From Coptis chinensis (lineage: Eukaryota; Streptophyta; Magnoliopsida; Ranunculales; Ranunculaceae), in NCBI GenBank assembly GCA_015680905.1, contig CM027384.1, forward strand, positions 68,145,001-68,209,000: a stretch of DNA of 64,000 nt, in the 5' to 3' direction. The stretch's first letter is position 1. Each line of letters opens with the position of its first letter. The notes under the pieces were generated by a model. It was not told the origin of the DNA. It saw only the letters and a list, made by a program, of their open reading frames with translations, and ran no database searches. Below are positions 10,396 to 22,760 of this stretch, one piece after another. Position numbers and translations under genes: made by a program.

Positions 10396-10817
10396 AATTA
10401 ATTAGTACAATATTTTGTTTGGAACGGTTAATCGGGTGCTCACCATAATGGCCGTGAAAATGGCGTTTTAGTATTTGAAATTGAAAGTAGCATAGAGCGA
10501 GAACCTCTTGCCTTTTGGGTTTGTCAAAGGAGTTGTGTGCCCTCCTACTCATATGTATATAAGCTCTGGTTTTTTTTTTACTGGTGGTTCTCTTTCTCTT
10601 TGATATTTAGTGTGTGTAAAGTGAGCAGCTCCTTCATAGTTTTTTGATAAGCTGTTACCAAGAAGACTTACTATGGAGTCTGGATATTGTCATCTTCATA
10701 GAAGAGAACCACAAAAATCTCTGTAGTTTGCATTGGCAAATCATATAATTAAGATAAATTTAATTCACTAGGCAAAATATTACAACTGTCATGTTGAATA
10801 AAAAAAAAAAAAAAAAA
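10396..10817. other. Non-coding interior of the MULE
   Basis: AT-rich with a 17-base A run near 10801-10817; no coding or repeat signal that I can name. Confidence 0.5.
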
Positions 10818-13800
10818 CTATGAACAAAATGTTATACTTTGATCCATGATGAAATCGGCTTTCTTTTTTGCCAAAATTAATTCCAAGCCATTTCTGCCAT
10901 TTACAAAGCGCACCTACACATGAAAATAATAGAATCAATGTCATAGATACACCAGATTACACTAGCTATTGCGGTAATAGAAAAAAACACATACCAAACA
11001 AAAAGAATTTGATTCTTATGATTTTAAGTCAAGTGATTACTATTTACAAAGTCACAACAATGAATCCTGAAAGATGGAAAAAAAAATGGCGTAAGTAGAC
11101 TTATACTGTGAACAAGTTTTACTGTAGAATACTAATATAATCACCTGCAACATAATGTTGAGATCAATGCTTGTAATTCCATGAGGTTGTTGAGGCCTCA
11201 AGAAAAGATGTTCAAAAGTTCCCTATATATATATGTTTGTATTAAAAACTTTGCCACATGCAAAGGTTTATTAATAACAAGCGAATTGAATTTAGAACTT
11301 CAAATACCTATTCAAGTTGGTGAATTCCTCTAGTGGATATGATGTCGCATCATGTTGTATCTCAAAATTATTTCTGACTAGAAAGGACTCCTATATAATC
11401 GCCATGGAACCATTTATGCATCTAGCTATTATGTCAATACTGCTTTTATCTATTTAAGTGCAAAGGTTGTATGGTATCTGACTCAAATGGAAAGGTTGAT
11501 GATTAGGCAGAAAATTACGAGTACTAATCCCAAAATACTCCTAACAACAGTCAACAAATTTCAATATAATAACATGTACAAATGCAATAACAACCACCGG
11601 CAAAAAAAAACAATTATAACACTAACCTGATTAAAAGAGGGGAGCATGAAGTCATGAGTGTATCGAGATTGTTGTTCAGTATCCATCATAAGGTCCTACG
11701 AAATCCAGAAGAATATTGTTGAATAAAAAAAATAGCGAATGCTACTAAATAAAGTTGAACACAATTTTAGTTACCTGACTGAAGGTGTGGAAATCCGAAT
11801 CTCTTTCGGTAGCCCCTCCATCTGAGAATTCCTTTCCTTGAGTTTTCTTCTTTTTGTCATTTGGCTTTGCTTGAGTGCTTTTCTTACTGCTTTTTCTTTG
11901 TCCCATTTTTTCTATTATCAAGAAACGATGTAAAATCCTTGGGTCAACCTTTGGGCTTCACAAAAGGTGAATCAAGTAATATAATGGCTTATGAATATGG
12001 GCAACTGGGGTTCTTGTTTGATTATTTTGCTCCTTTTCAATTTCTTCATTCTGCTCCTCTGAACGTAATGATATATTCCTAAGTGCAGCTTCAACATCTT
12101 ATAAGGTATTGCATAAGCCTTTCATTGCCATTTCGTATACTTCATCAGACGGTGAAGCCTTACACGTAATATTGACTCCCAATTTGCAAAGTTTGCAATA
12201 TTTACTTGTTTTACTTTCTTGACAACTCACTTGAATTTCTTTATTTATGAACAATACACTACTGAACCAGATTTTGCTTCTCTTGTCCATCTTTTGAGTA
12301 CATGTTGTTTTGTGAAAGTTTGAACATCTTCAACCAAAAAAATCTTCAAGACATGCCTACACAAATAACTTGCAAATTCATACAATTGGCAGCTACACTT
12401 TGCACTCATGGTAGAAGGCTAAAACAGGCCACGGTGCGCGCTACCTGATCGTGCCTTTCCATCCACACTTTGTAGACACATTTTGTTCCATGCTCCTCAA
12501 CTTTCCTATGGTGGTAAGAAAGACCTTGATATAATTGCTCTTGAAACTTACAAAAGATACTTCTTGTATAAACTTCAGCTACCTTCTTCTCAATTTTAAC
12601 GTTAAGTCTTAAAACTGGCCTTGCATAAATGGTGGCATGCATAATCTTCCTTGTTTTCTTCCTCCCGCTTATCCAAGACAACTAATTCATATTGTTTAAC
12701 AAACTTAGAAAGAGTCATACCTTTTGTCAAGTATTTATCAAAGTAAGAGTTGATGCTTTCACTCCATTGGGTTGTGTACATACCTGCAAATTTATAATTA
12801 GACCATAAAGAAATTATTCAAAGCAAAATGTAACTAAACCATTGAGATAACTAGCACAAGAAAAAAAAACAAAAGACAGATACAAGAAATGATATACCTG
12901 CTGAAAATAGGTCACGTATGTAAGCTGATGCCCACTTTTCTTGCTTTCCAAATAAATTTTCTAGCCATTTATTCTCTTTTAGGTTGTACGTACTTTTCAA
13001 GCATTACCTCCTAATTATGCTCAAACTCTGCAATAGTCTCATAACCATAAAAACACTTGCAGAAATCTCTAAACAGATTTTTTTTAGAGACAAACTCATG
13101 AGTCAAATGTTTCCTTGCGTTTCTAGTTATATATGCCACAAACAATATCTATGATGAGTGCCAAGTAAAACTTTCTCAATAGCCCCTCCAATGGCTGAAT
13201 CTTGATCAGTAAGGATAGCTTTCGGCTGTTTTCCATCCATTGATGCCATCAATTTTTTCATTGCCCACATAAAAGACTCTTCCGTCTCAAAAGAAAGCAA
13301 GGCACTACCAAGTAATACTGTTTGGAAATGATGATTTATACCAAAAATAGGAGAAAATGGCATATCGAACTTATTTATTCCATATGTAGGATCAAATAAA
13401 AGAACATCTCCAAAATAATAGTAATCCATTCTCGACTTAGCATCTGTCCAAAAAAAATTTGTCATACACCCTTCTAAGTTAATTTGTATCGAATAACAAA
13501 AAGCAGGATTATCCATTTGTTGTTGTTGAAAATGATCAAGCACAACTTGTGCATCGCCATTGGCAAGGTCCCTTTGGCGTTTTGTACTCAAATAATTACT
13601 CAAGTCTTTCTTAGTAAATCCCATATTCTTAATCCCACTGGCTTCGCTAACCATAAAGCTAGCCATCAGACTTCCTCTAATTCCTATTGAGTCCATGGTA
13701 TCCACGATAATCTGTTGGCTCGGGTCAATCTGTCTCTGTGATCAAAGCAGGTGCTTTTTAGTTGGAGTGAGGACATTATGCATGGTTATGATTTTCAACA

Positions 13801-14264
13801 ACTTTAGACACGATCCATTTTTTTGCATCTTTTTTTTTTGTGAACAACCATTATTGCCTTACAACCTGTCTTCGTATCAGCTTTGTTCCGCTTTCTCTCT
13901 TCAAATCGCTTGGCTCGAGAATCTCACATCCCCTCAAAAGAACAACAAAATGTCCGACCATTAATTTCTCTGGTTACTTTTGATCTATTCGATCATGATG
14001 TTCCTTCAATTCGAACACTAAAACCAATGTGACCAACGTAATTATTGTAAAACACATATGCTTCTTCGAGGGAATCAAACTCCATTCCTTCACATGGACA
14101 ATATATATTCATGTCTTTTTCAATTTCATAAACTTCATCACCAATAACACCACCGCGAGGTTCATCATCTTCACATACAACATCCCATTCAACTTGTTCA
14201 TTTTCAGTCATATTGTCTTCACATGCATCACCCCATTCAACTTGTTCATTTTCAGTCATATCGT
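10818..14264 (-). pseudogene. FAR1-family MULE transposase gene, partly decayed
   Basis: Read on -. N-terminus at about 14264 (MTENEQVEW, acidic), then a FAR1-type DNA-binding start near 14110-14000 (GMEFDSLEEAYVFYNNY). The catalytic MULE domain lies at 13705-13127, with FDPTYG and LTDQDSAI supplying two acidic residues and FCYSIQIN, CLWHI as family landmarks. A later piece 12681-12406 has AEVYTRSIFCKFQEQLYQ, followed by a SWIM zinc finger near 12401-12340 (CSCQLYEFASYLCRHVL). A Lys-rich tail leads to exons with consistent splice sites: one ending at 11775, one at 11627-11695 (23 codons), one at 11145-11222 (26 codons), and a possible last exon 10818-10914. The three main tail exons share phase 0. 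Several stops and shifts break the body of the gene. FAR1/FHY3 light-signalling factors derive from such transposases; the terminal repeats here say transposon, not host gene. Confidence 0.75.
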
Positions 14265-14267
14265 CTT
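14172..14267 (-). repeat. 48-bp tandem duplication in the transposase N-terminus
   Basis: The protein reads EDDMTENEQVEWGDAC then EDNMTENEQVEWDVVC: two 16-residue copies in frame. The duplicated block is acidic and precedes the FAR1 domain. Near identity at DNA level says it is recent. Confidence 0.85.
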
Positions 14268-14940
14268 CACTTGCAGATATGATAAAACTACAAGAATTAA
14301 TTGCAGGAAAAAAAAATCTTAACTTGCAGCTGAATAATAAATTCAAAGCACAAAAGCATATATCTAACAAAATAGGGAAGTGTGGGGCCCAAAAGGCTTC
14401 ATCCAATGGTAGGTAATCATTCTCACCAAAATATGACTTGGCAGATCCAAGTATTTGGAGGGTTTGTGCAATTTTGTTAAGTGCAATCAATACCATGGGA
14501 TCTATCCAAAAATCAGCCAAAAGTCAACAATTGCAGTTGGGCTTATAAACTGTTGGGTCTCCAAATTTGATATGGTACTACGCAATTGGCTAGCCCATTT
14601 GATGCTATTGGGATTATGGATAATGGGCAATTGCCTGGCCTAAAGCGCCAAAGCGCAGACACTTTGCATAACAACGCGACGATGTGTTGTTTTGAAGGCG
14701 CATGCATTACCTGCGTTCGAAAGCGACGAAGTTGTCGAGGTAGCACCGCAGGCGTGTCGAGGTCTCGCAGGCCGTAGGCACATGCATACCCTAGTATTTT
14801 ATAATTTAGGAAGAAAGAGAGAAACTATCTAAGTAGTTAAATTGATACTAAAGTTATCTCAATTAAACTATCAGTAGACAGAGACGGGGAGATTTGGTCG
14901 GAAGCCTTAAATGACGACCACCATGTAAATCAAAGAAGGC

Positions 14941-15239
14941 TAGAGAGAGAGAGAGATTTAGTCGGTCGGAAACTATCAAGATCGATCACCATCGAGAGAG
15001 AAAATAAAGGTGTGATGTTTAGAGCATCTGTTTTGTTTGAATATTTTGGTTTTCATTTCTATTCTTGTTCCACCCATAACTTGGTATTTGTTTTATTTCC
15101 CTATTTTCACTATATTTTCTAATCGATTATGATTTTTTTTCCTACTATTTTTTTGTTTTTGCCACATCACCCAAACCCACCAATGAGCATCGACTTTGTA
15201 ACTATTTTTGGTGTTGGGCCATGTGTTATAGTCGTCCCC
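14941..15239 (-). repeat. Right terminal inverted repeat of the MULE
   Basis: Inverted counterpart of 9256-9548. The AG-rich inner end (GAGAGAGAGAG) and the outer end GTTATAGTCGTCCCC both have mirror sequence on the left. Between the transposase start and this repeat (14265-14940) no other gene is recognised. Confidence 0.85.
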
Positions 15240-15514
15240 TGTAAGGAATGCAAAATGCCCCCAAAGACCAAGCAACTTCCTCGTTCAATGCAATTCGAAC
15301 TACATCATTGAGTAGGGCTCAATATTTATTATAGGACCTCAACTCGATCAAGCTCTATGGGCTTAATACTCCCATTTCTATATATGTCATATACAATATA
15401 AATTTGAAACCAACAAAAAGTGTAATTGCTATCTTAAGCTTCAATACATTTTCCATTTTATTTCCTTTCTATAATTGGGACGGAAAAACTCGTGTTGTCC
15501 AATTTTGTAGATTA

Positions 15515-16267
15515 TGTAGGAAACTTATTCCAAAAATATACTTATTGTTAAGTAAACAAGAAATCAAATTGATATAACAAATATATCATGAACAAACCTT
15601 TAATTTCAACAAACAAACAAACCTTTTAGTTCAATGAATGAACTTAATTTATCAATGGTTAAATCCGAGCCTAATGATGATCAATATGTCCTTAAGAAAG
15701 ATTTTCCCCCTCACGGTGCTTGAAAGTTGATGAGAAATTGTCTCCCAAGATAGAACGGATTTCCTTCTATAAAAAGCTAGCACTTCAATTCTATAGAATC
15801 AGCGAACACAACATAGTATTTGACTAAGAACAGGGGGAGAAGAGAAAGATCAGAACTCTGTGTGATCTGGTGTGTCTTTCTCTCCAAATTCATCCACTAT
15901 TTATAGGTGAGTGGTGCCCTTCGAAACAACATAGTGACTCTTGGGAAAAAGTAAGCAACTCTTTGAAAAGTCACATGTTTCGAAAGGACACACCATTTCA
16001 GCATAAAACACTATTTCGAACCAGTGCCTATTTCAAAAGGTCACACCTTTTCGGCATGATGTACTGTTTCAAACCAGTGCACATTTCAAAAGGTCGCACC
16101 TTTTCGGCATAATGCACTGTTTTGAACCAGTGCATCTTTTTGAAAAGGTTTTCTCACTTTATGTACTATTTCAAGAAAAAACCCATTTCATCTCAATGTG
16201 GGATAACTTAGGAGACAAATTACTCATTCATATCTCAATGGATTTGTGCAAATCCATTTTTCTAGCA
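15515..16267 (-). repeat. 3' LTR of the copia element
   Basis: Begins TGTAGGAAAC on + (ends TTTCCTACA on -) and starts TGCTAGAAAA on -. It carries three ~54-bp tandem units from about 15975 to 16136 built on TTTCGAACCAGTGC and AAAGGTCACACCTTTT. A small inverted repeat (AATGGATTTG ... CAAATCCATT) lies near its - strand start. Confidence 0.9.
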
Positions 16268-16809
16268 ATCCCCCACATGAATGAAAATTTGGCTTCTTCT
16301 ATCATAAATATCGGATTTCTGTTCTTTTACAAATGAAAAGATACCACATCAGGTCAAGTAGCATGGGAGGCCTTGAATTTGCCTTAGTGAAATACGATCA
16401 TATTTAATTAGACGATCAGTAGACTTCAATTAATGTCCTTGAATTGTCAGCCATTTGTATAAACCTAGACAATCATCTTCACACAATATCTTCTCGAATA
16501 ATGTTGGTTCTCACGTTTGTGTTCATTTTGGCCTTGAACACTTCTTGGTTTCAGATAGTGCTTTTGAGACATTTGCCTTTAAAATTCTCATAGAAGCGGC
16601 CCCACTTCGCACTAACATAGGTGATTTCTATAAAGAGTATCCTGCAATACTCCACTTGGATAACATAACTTTCCAAGATATAGTAAATCATTAAAAGTTT
16701 GACTTATCCGGTTCTCGTGGTGGCGATATGCATTTGCCTTATATAGGAATGGGTTAGAGTATAATATTACTCTCCGGTGCTAACGAGTCGTAAAACATAA
16801 TTCAGTTGG

Positions 16810-17330
16810 CCTATTGAACCTAGATCTTGGGATCTCCAAATCAAACTTGGGTTGGTTTTTCCATTATGAGGACTCTTGGTTGATTATCTCAAAGGCTTTA
16901 AGCCCATTCCCTTTGATAATCTTTCCACTTGCTCTGTTGTTAAACCTTTTGTAAGCGGATCCACAATGTTATCTTTTGACCTTACATAGTCGATTGAGAT
17001 AACTCCATTTGAGAGCAATTGTCTAACGGTGTTATGTCTACGACGTATGTGTCGAGCTTCCCGTTATACATGCTACTCTGCGCTTTACCAATAGCAGATT
17101 GGCTATCACAGTGTATACACATTGCTGGCACAGGTTTAGCCTAGTTTGGAATATCCTCTATGAAATTTCGAAGCCACTATACTTCTTCTCCAACCTTGTC
17201 CAATGCTATGAATTGTGATTCAATAGTGGATATTGCTATGCACGTTTGCTTTGAGGATTTCTTTGAAATTTATGCATCTCTCCTAGAGTAAAACACCACA
17301 TTTGATGTCTTTTGAGTAATGCTTCAACAA
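16810..17330 (-). pseudogene. Copia pol C-terminus (RNase H)
   Basis: On - the frame gives KLDTYVVDI-like and THIRRRHNTVRQLLSNGVIS, then DYVRSKDNIVDPLTKGLT and SKGMGLKPL, which is the conserved C-terminus of Ty1/copia polyprotein RNase H. Upstream (17150-17300 on -) the frame shows QYPLLNHNS- and LEKKYSGFEIS-like traces of the acidic-residue region. Stops and shifts are frequent. It lies 0.5 kb before the 3' LTR, the expected place. Confidence 0.75.
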
Positions 17331-17639
17331 ATTTTCAATTTTGAATTGATTAATTCAAGGAGATACATAATCCCCCACATTTTTCCAATTTCTCATGACA
17401 AAGTCAATAAATTGGAAAACCATTTAGATATATGTTTTTCAAGTGAGGCGTCTTGTTAAAGAATATCACATATCATTCATATAGCTAGTGTCGAAACACT
17501 TCTAAGACATCAATTTTTCTTACAAGTATGCTTACAAAACAATATCTTAAGCAATCTTCTTTATTGGCACTCTTTGGCGCAATAGTAAAACACATACATC
17601 TTACAAATAATAAAATAATTTCAGAACCCTTTTAGCACC

Positions 17640-18135
17640 CGCCATTCCTAACATCCGGAATGAAACAAGGATTCTCATAATCTTGGATCATAATCCCCAA
17701 GTGTGGCATCACCACCACCTTGTTTGCTTTCAAGAAGTCCATTCCAAGAATGAGTTGAAAATGGTCTAAGCGAGCTATCATCAGGTCCACCTTTCCTCAC
17801 CAGTTGTTCATCTTAATGTAAACTTCCAAAGTGAGTACTTTCACCGGTTCGGCTTCTTGGTTCAAGCCTCTCATAGAGCCTTTACATTCTGTGAGTTTCA
17901 ATCCAATAACCTCAGATATATACTCAGAGATTAACGTATGAGTTGAACCAGTATCCACCATTGCTAGTAGACACCCGTAGTTGTTGAGTTCCACATCTAC
18001 GAACATAAGGTCGTCACCGGGGACCAAAATATTCATACCATTAAACGAACTAGTAGGTCTAGCAAATGAAATATGAACAACATGAATAGGAGAACCTGGT
18101 GGTGTTGTCATTTCTATTCTGAAATAGAAATACAC
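17640..18135 (-). pseudogene. Retropepsin-like protease fragment
   Basis: Open for 112 codons from 18135, with the active-site motif AMVDTGSTHTLIS and, after a stop near 17797, FQLILGMDFLKANKVVVMP. This looks like the pepsin-type protease of Ty3/gypsy elements (RVP family) rather than the copia protease. It lies between the copia LTRs, so it may be a nested piece or the product of recombination. No gypsy reverse transcriptase follows. Confidence 0.6.
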
Positions 18136-18856
18136 TTTGTGATTCCTTCGGTAAAATGAGTGGGTGTTGAAAGTACCTTGTTGTCAAATTTCATTTGTGT
18201 CTGTTCAATATTGGAACTAATGAATGACTTCAGTTCTTCAACGTCTCGTCCTTGATCAAACCTTAATTAGAGACTATTTGCTTCTGTATTGTACTGTAGA
18301 AACTATTTGCCTTGAATGTCACGTGGAGAAAACAAATTCTACTTTAAACTTCAGTTCCAAGTGAGTCAAACTCACTACACATGTCATCCATTGGCTTCAT
18401 GTGATCATGCAATCCCAACTGCCACTTCTAAAAGTAACTGTTAATGGGTGGGCATATATTGTCCAATCTTTAAATGGTTGCAACGGTTCACACCAAATAA
18501 AATGTAGGAACATGAACAGTTCCTTTCTAATGGATTCTAAGACCAAGACATTCGTCATGCTCATGCACAACTGTCTAAGCAAGAAAAGTGCTTAACAAAG
18601 CATGCCCAGATGTCTCTGCTTTTTGGTCTATGGGTGCGCGCGCTCCAAGTGCATGTAATTAACTAGAAATACAATACAATAATACATACCTGCCCTAGTA
18701 AAAAAAAACGTGTCTGCGACATATCAATATTTTGACCACCGCTTCTCAACGAAACGTGAACAAAACCCTTTTAAGAATTGTTAGTGTATTAACAATAAGT
18801 ATAACTAAAATTAATTCAACCAAATTAATTCAAGGAAAAGAAATCTGTCTTAAGTT

Positions 18857-19586
18857 TGTAGGAAACTTATTCCAAAAATATACTTATTGTTAAGTAAACA
18901 AGAAATCAAATTGATATAACAAATATATCATGAACAAACCTTTTAGTTCAACGAATGAACTTAATTTACCAATGATTAAATCCGAGCCTAGTGATGATCA
19001 CTATGTCCTTAAGACAGATTTTTCCCCTCACGGTGCTTGAAGGTTGATGGGAAACTGTCTCCCAAGATAGAATGAATTTCCTTCTATAGAAAGCTAGCAC
19101 TTCAATTCTATAGAATCAACGAACACAACATAGTATTTGACTAAGAACAGGGGGAGAAGAGAAAGATCAGAACTCTGTGCGATCTGGTGTGTCTTTCTCT
19201 CCAAATTCATCCACTATTTATAGGTGAGTGGTGCCTTTTCGAAACAACACAGTGACTCTTGGGAAAAAGTAAGCAACTCTTTGAAAAGTCACATGTTTCG
19301 AAAGGACACACCATTTTGGCATAAAGCACAATTTCGAACCAGTGCCTATTTCGAAAGGTCACACCTTTTCGGCATGATGCATTGTTTCGAACCAGTGCAC
19401 ATTTCAAAAGGTCGCACCTTTTTGGCATAATGCACTGTTTCGAACCAGTGAATTCTTTCGAAAAGATTTTTCTCACTTTACGTACTGTTTCAAGAAAAAA
19501 CCCATTTCATCTCAATGTAGGATAACTTGGGAGACAAATTACTCATTCATATCTCAATGGATTTATGCAAATCCATTTTTCTAATA
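18857..19586 (-). repeat. 5' LTR of the copia element
   Basis: Direct copy of 15515-16267. It has the same ~54-bp tandem units (about 19293-19450). The - strand start reads TATTAGAAAA where the other LTR has TGCTAG, so the canonical TG is mutated here. The left copy has an extra ~19-base duplication near 15610 (AAACAAACAAACC). Confidence 0.9.
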
Positions 19587-19591
19587 GATTA

Positions 19592-22500
19592 TAACATAAG
19601 TTTTATCTAAAATTATCAAAAAAAATTTAGGCTTTGTTTAGCATTGTGGTTCATTTAGATTTAAGGTCTTTATTTTCTCTCCATTTCCCTAAAAACAACC
19701 TTTATCTCTACATATCTTCATCACTAATTTTGGAAAATAGAAGAACTAACACACTCTCTTGGAGTGCGTTATATTATCTCAAACCTCGGATTTATTAGGC
19801 ATCAGGATTTTGAACAAACAGAATTGTATACTATGATCCACGGAGCTTTAACAACGAAGAAAAGGAATTTTTTTTTTCTACAATTCATACGATGAAAGGA
19901 AAATGTTTAATAGGGGTAATTGGTCATTTCATGTGGTCGTTAATTAAAAAACCAAACCCATGCACCGTTTGAATTGTACGCACCATAAATGCAACATTAA
20001 TTACCATTAATACCAACACTAATTAGATTAATTAAGGCGATTAAGAAATCTCTTTCTCTTCCTAACCCCAACCTCCCCCCCCCCCCTTTCTCCATTGGTT
20101 CTTCTTTATTAGTAGATTTTTTACTTTGTTGTCTGAGGTTTCTAATGTCAAGAGAATCCTCACAGTTCTTTGATTTTTGGGCAATGCCGTTTTGCCAGTT
20201 CCTCGAGTCGCGTTCGGTCACAACCGTAAAACACACTCAGAATTTATAGAGGATTCAAACCCCTACTGCTGAATAAACTTTTTTTTAGTCCAGTCAGCAG
20301 GGAAACCAACTCATCTTCCAGTCAGCGGGGAACCAACTGATCAGATATGTATTAACGAATAGCCAAAGAGGGAAGAAGTCACTTGCCGGTCTAGAATCAC
20401 CTACTTCCGGCCAGATAAAGTAGGCAACCATCTCATTCATCTCTTTCTTCGCTCACCCACTAGTGGATAATCGATCACTTCCATCAGTGGGTTCAGGTTT
20501 TTACTCGACTTCTAAGGATACGGTGGTAGGGGAGGAGGAGATGGTGGATCGGACAAGGGTGGAATTTTGTTTTGCAAATCTTTGCTTCTTAAGGTATATG
20601 GTTTTAATTAGTGATGTTTTGGGTTTTTTCTATAGTTACAAATGTTTGATGAAATGTCTCTAAAGATTAGCACGAATTCTCAGTTTTTCTAATGGTGTTT
20701 ATGGAGCTTTTCATATTGGTGCATCGACCGAAAATGGCGTTTAAAGCTGCTGAATACTTCATATTTTCTTTGTAGATTGCTATCTTTTTGTATATTCTTA
20801 AAGCATCTTTATAAACTTAAGCATTCAGTTTTAGTGCATATTATCCTCAGTCACTGTTTTCAAGTTATATATTAGAGCAATACTCTAAATCAACTGTTAA
20901 TAAATTGATTGGGCTAGAGTCTGCCATTCCATAATTAAACATGAATGGAAATGTTTCTAGCCTAGAGTTATACTAGCCTGCTTATGCAAATGTTGCGATT
21001 TCAACAACAAGTTAGACAACTGCAAGATGACTGACAACACTTCAAACAGTTACATCCAAGATGCATATGGGCATGAATGTACAATGGCTACAAGGCATGA
21101 GCAAATGTTGCAAGGCTGACAACAACTATAATAGGAGCAAGATGGTTAAGAAGTGGTTAGAGAATTGGTTTTGATAGTAATCAATACGTTGAAGGATTGT
21201 TCAAGAAGTGGATTGTCAGAGGTAAATCTAATTCCTCATTATTTTCTATTTCATGCTTCCTTAAAGTTGATTTATTTGCTTCAGCGACTTAGATTTGTTA
21301 ATTGTTATGAGTATATTATTTGTCAGTCAATTTTTTTAGACAAATATATTTTATTTATAAGGTCAAGGGATTTAAAGATTATCAAAAAAAAAATTGTCAG
21401 TAAATTATACATTTTACTAGCAACCAGTACATAGTTTCTATGGTAGTGTCTTATACGGGGTTATTTAAAGATCAATATATCAGATGATTAAGAGACTATT
21501 GGGCCCACCATTTCCATAATTTACTATAGCAATCACCTTTAAAGCATCAGATAGTTTTGTTCAAGGGGTTTCTATTTGGTGCTTTTAATCCTAAGCATTT
21601 CAAATGTACCTTTTACAGGAATCTGTGAGTGAGTTTTCGCTGGCATTACCTAAAGAACATGTTTATCAATTGGGTTGATGTTCATAGGTAAGTAATGGAC
21701 ATCACCTTAAGAATGTGAGCATCTGCTAGCAGGTAAGATTATTGTTTATAGAGCTAGCCTAGCTTACGGTATTGGTTTAGAACTTTAGATCAACATGTTG
21801 AAATTCTAATGAGTAAAGCAGATGAACTTCTAGGTTCCTTGAAAAATGGTCCAACGAGTTTTCTGTTGTATTATTCTATTATTCTAATGTACTTTAAGTT
21901 ATTATAAGCATTATCACTTCATTATCTAAAGTTTATGGCAAGGGTTTGAAGGAGGTGAGGACGATGTGATACTTATCGACCTCTACCTTGAGATCTAATG
22001 AAAATGGTTCTGTAGGTCTGTTTTGGAAATTTTATACCTGATTTCAACAATTTTTTATGGATTGACTGACTTCTTCTTCTTTTTCTTATTAGTTTGATTA
22101 GTTGAATATTTAGAGCAAATGTTAAGGTTTAGGTTTCAATTGAGATTTAGGTGTTTATGTGTTGAAAATGGAGATGAATTACACGTTTTTATTCAAAATC
22201 TGAACAAATTTTCATCTTAGATAAAGCCAATGTACGTGATAGAGGTTGATCCATTATTATTATAGGGACTGCTTTTCATAATTACTTTATGGAATCAGTG
22301 GGTATATATAGAAGTTGATCCATTATTATTGTCAGAGATTGGCTTGAAGCCCAATGTTCCAATTTAATTTTGGATAACAGATACATCCTTTTCTAATTAT
22401 ATCAAAAGCTCATCCGGTCAATTTATTGGTAATATTATAAATTTGTCCCTCACCCCATCTTCTCCAAACATAAATCTAAATAGTTTGAAAACAAAAAAAA

Positions 22501-22737
22501 AACAACATAAAACTAGGTTCAAAACCCTAATTCCAGTCTTTATTAGACTAAAACCCGTTGACTTTATGAATTACATCTAAAGCCCACCCGGTTTTTAAAA
22601 GTGTGAAATAAAGGTTTCATTTTCGGTAAGTTGCGAGAAAAAACCAACCGTACCTTATTTGTTTTTTCAAAATATCGTATATACCCTTTTACAGTATTTC
22701 TTATTCATTTATTCAAAATCCCAAAATTGAACACTTT
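19592..22737. other. Unassigned 3.1-kb region
   Basis: No coding domain, LTR or inverted-end pair that I can name. Seen: a C-rich run at about 20077-20090; a short near-repeat of CAGTCAGCAGGGAAACCAACT and CAGTCAGCGGGGAACCAACT near 20292-20338; and a pair of GTTGATCCATTATTATT copies near 22237 and 22315. ORFs are short and without recognisable motifs. Confidence 0.6.
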
Positions 22738-22760
22738 AAACTTCAATTCCAATGACAGAA

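Larger units (their letters stand above)
9256..15239 (-). mobile_element. Mutator-like element with long inverted ends and FAR1-type transposase
   Basis: The left end from 9256 (GGAGACAACTATAACACATG) recurs in inverted form at 15239 (reverse complement GGGGACGACTATAACACATG), and the match runs on for roughly 295 bases with few changes. Between the ends, on -, lies a FAR1-family MULE transposase gene. Long inverted ends plus a MULE transposase define a complete, formerly autonomous MULE of about 6 kb. Flanking 9-mers (TTACAGGAA on the left, TGTAAGGAA on the right) agree at only 6 of 9 positions, so the target duplication is decayed or misjudged. Confidence 0.8.
15515..19586 (-). mobile_element. 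Ty1/copia retrotransposon, internally deleted, both LTRs present
   Basis: Two direct repeats (15515-16267 and 18857-19586) flank 2.6 kb, and the 5-bp sequence GATTA stands on both outer sides (15510-15514 and 19587-19591), as for a whole LTR element. The orientation is -: a purine tract (GTGGGGGATTG on -) adjoins the left LTR, as at copia 3' ends, and the RNase H remnant is on -. Gag, integrase and most of the reverse transcriptase are missing; no clear primer site was found next to the right LTR. Confidence 0.85.

Noticed and set aside
10818-14264. Domesticated FAR1/FRS host gene
   Set aside because: Long inverted ends surround it and the body has stops and frameshifts; it is a transposase of a MULE.
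19997-20236. 79-codon ORF on - near a C-rich run
   Set aside because: No motif; Gly/Arg text comes from the poly-C/G tract.
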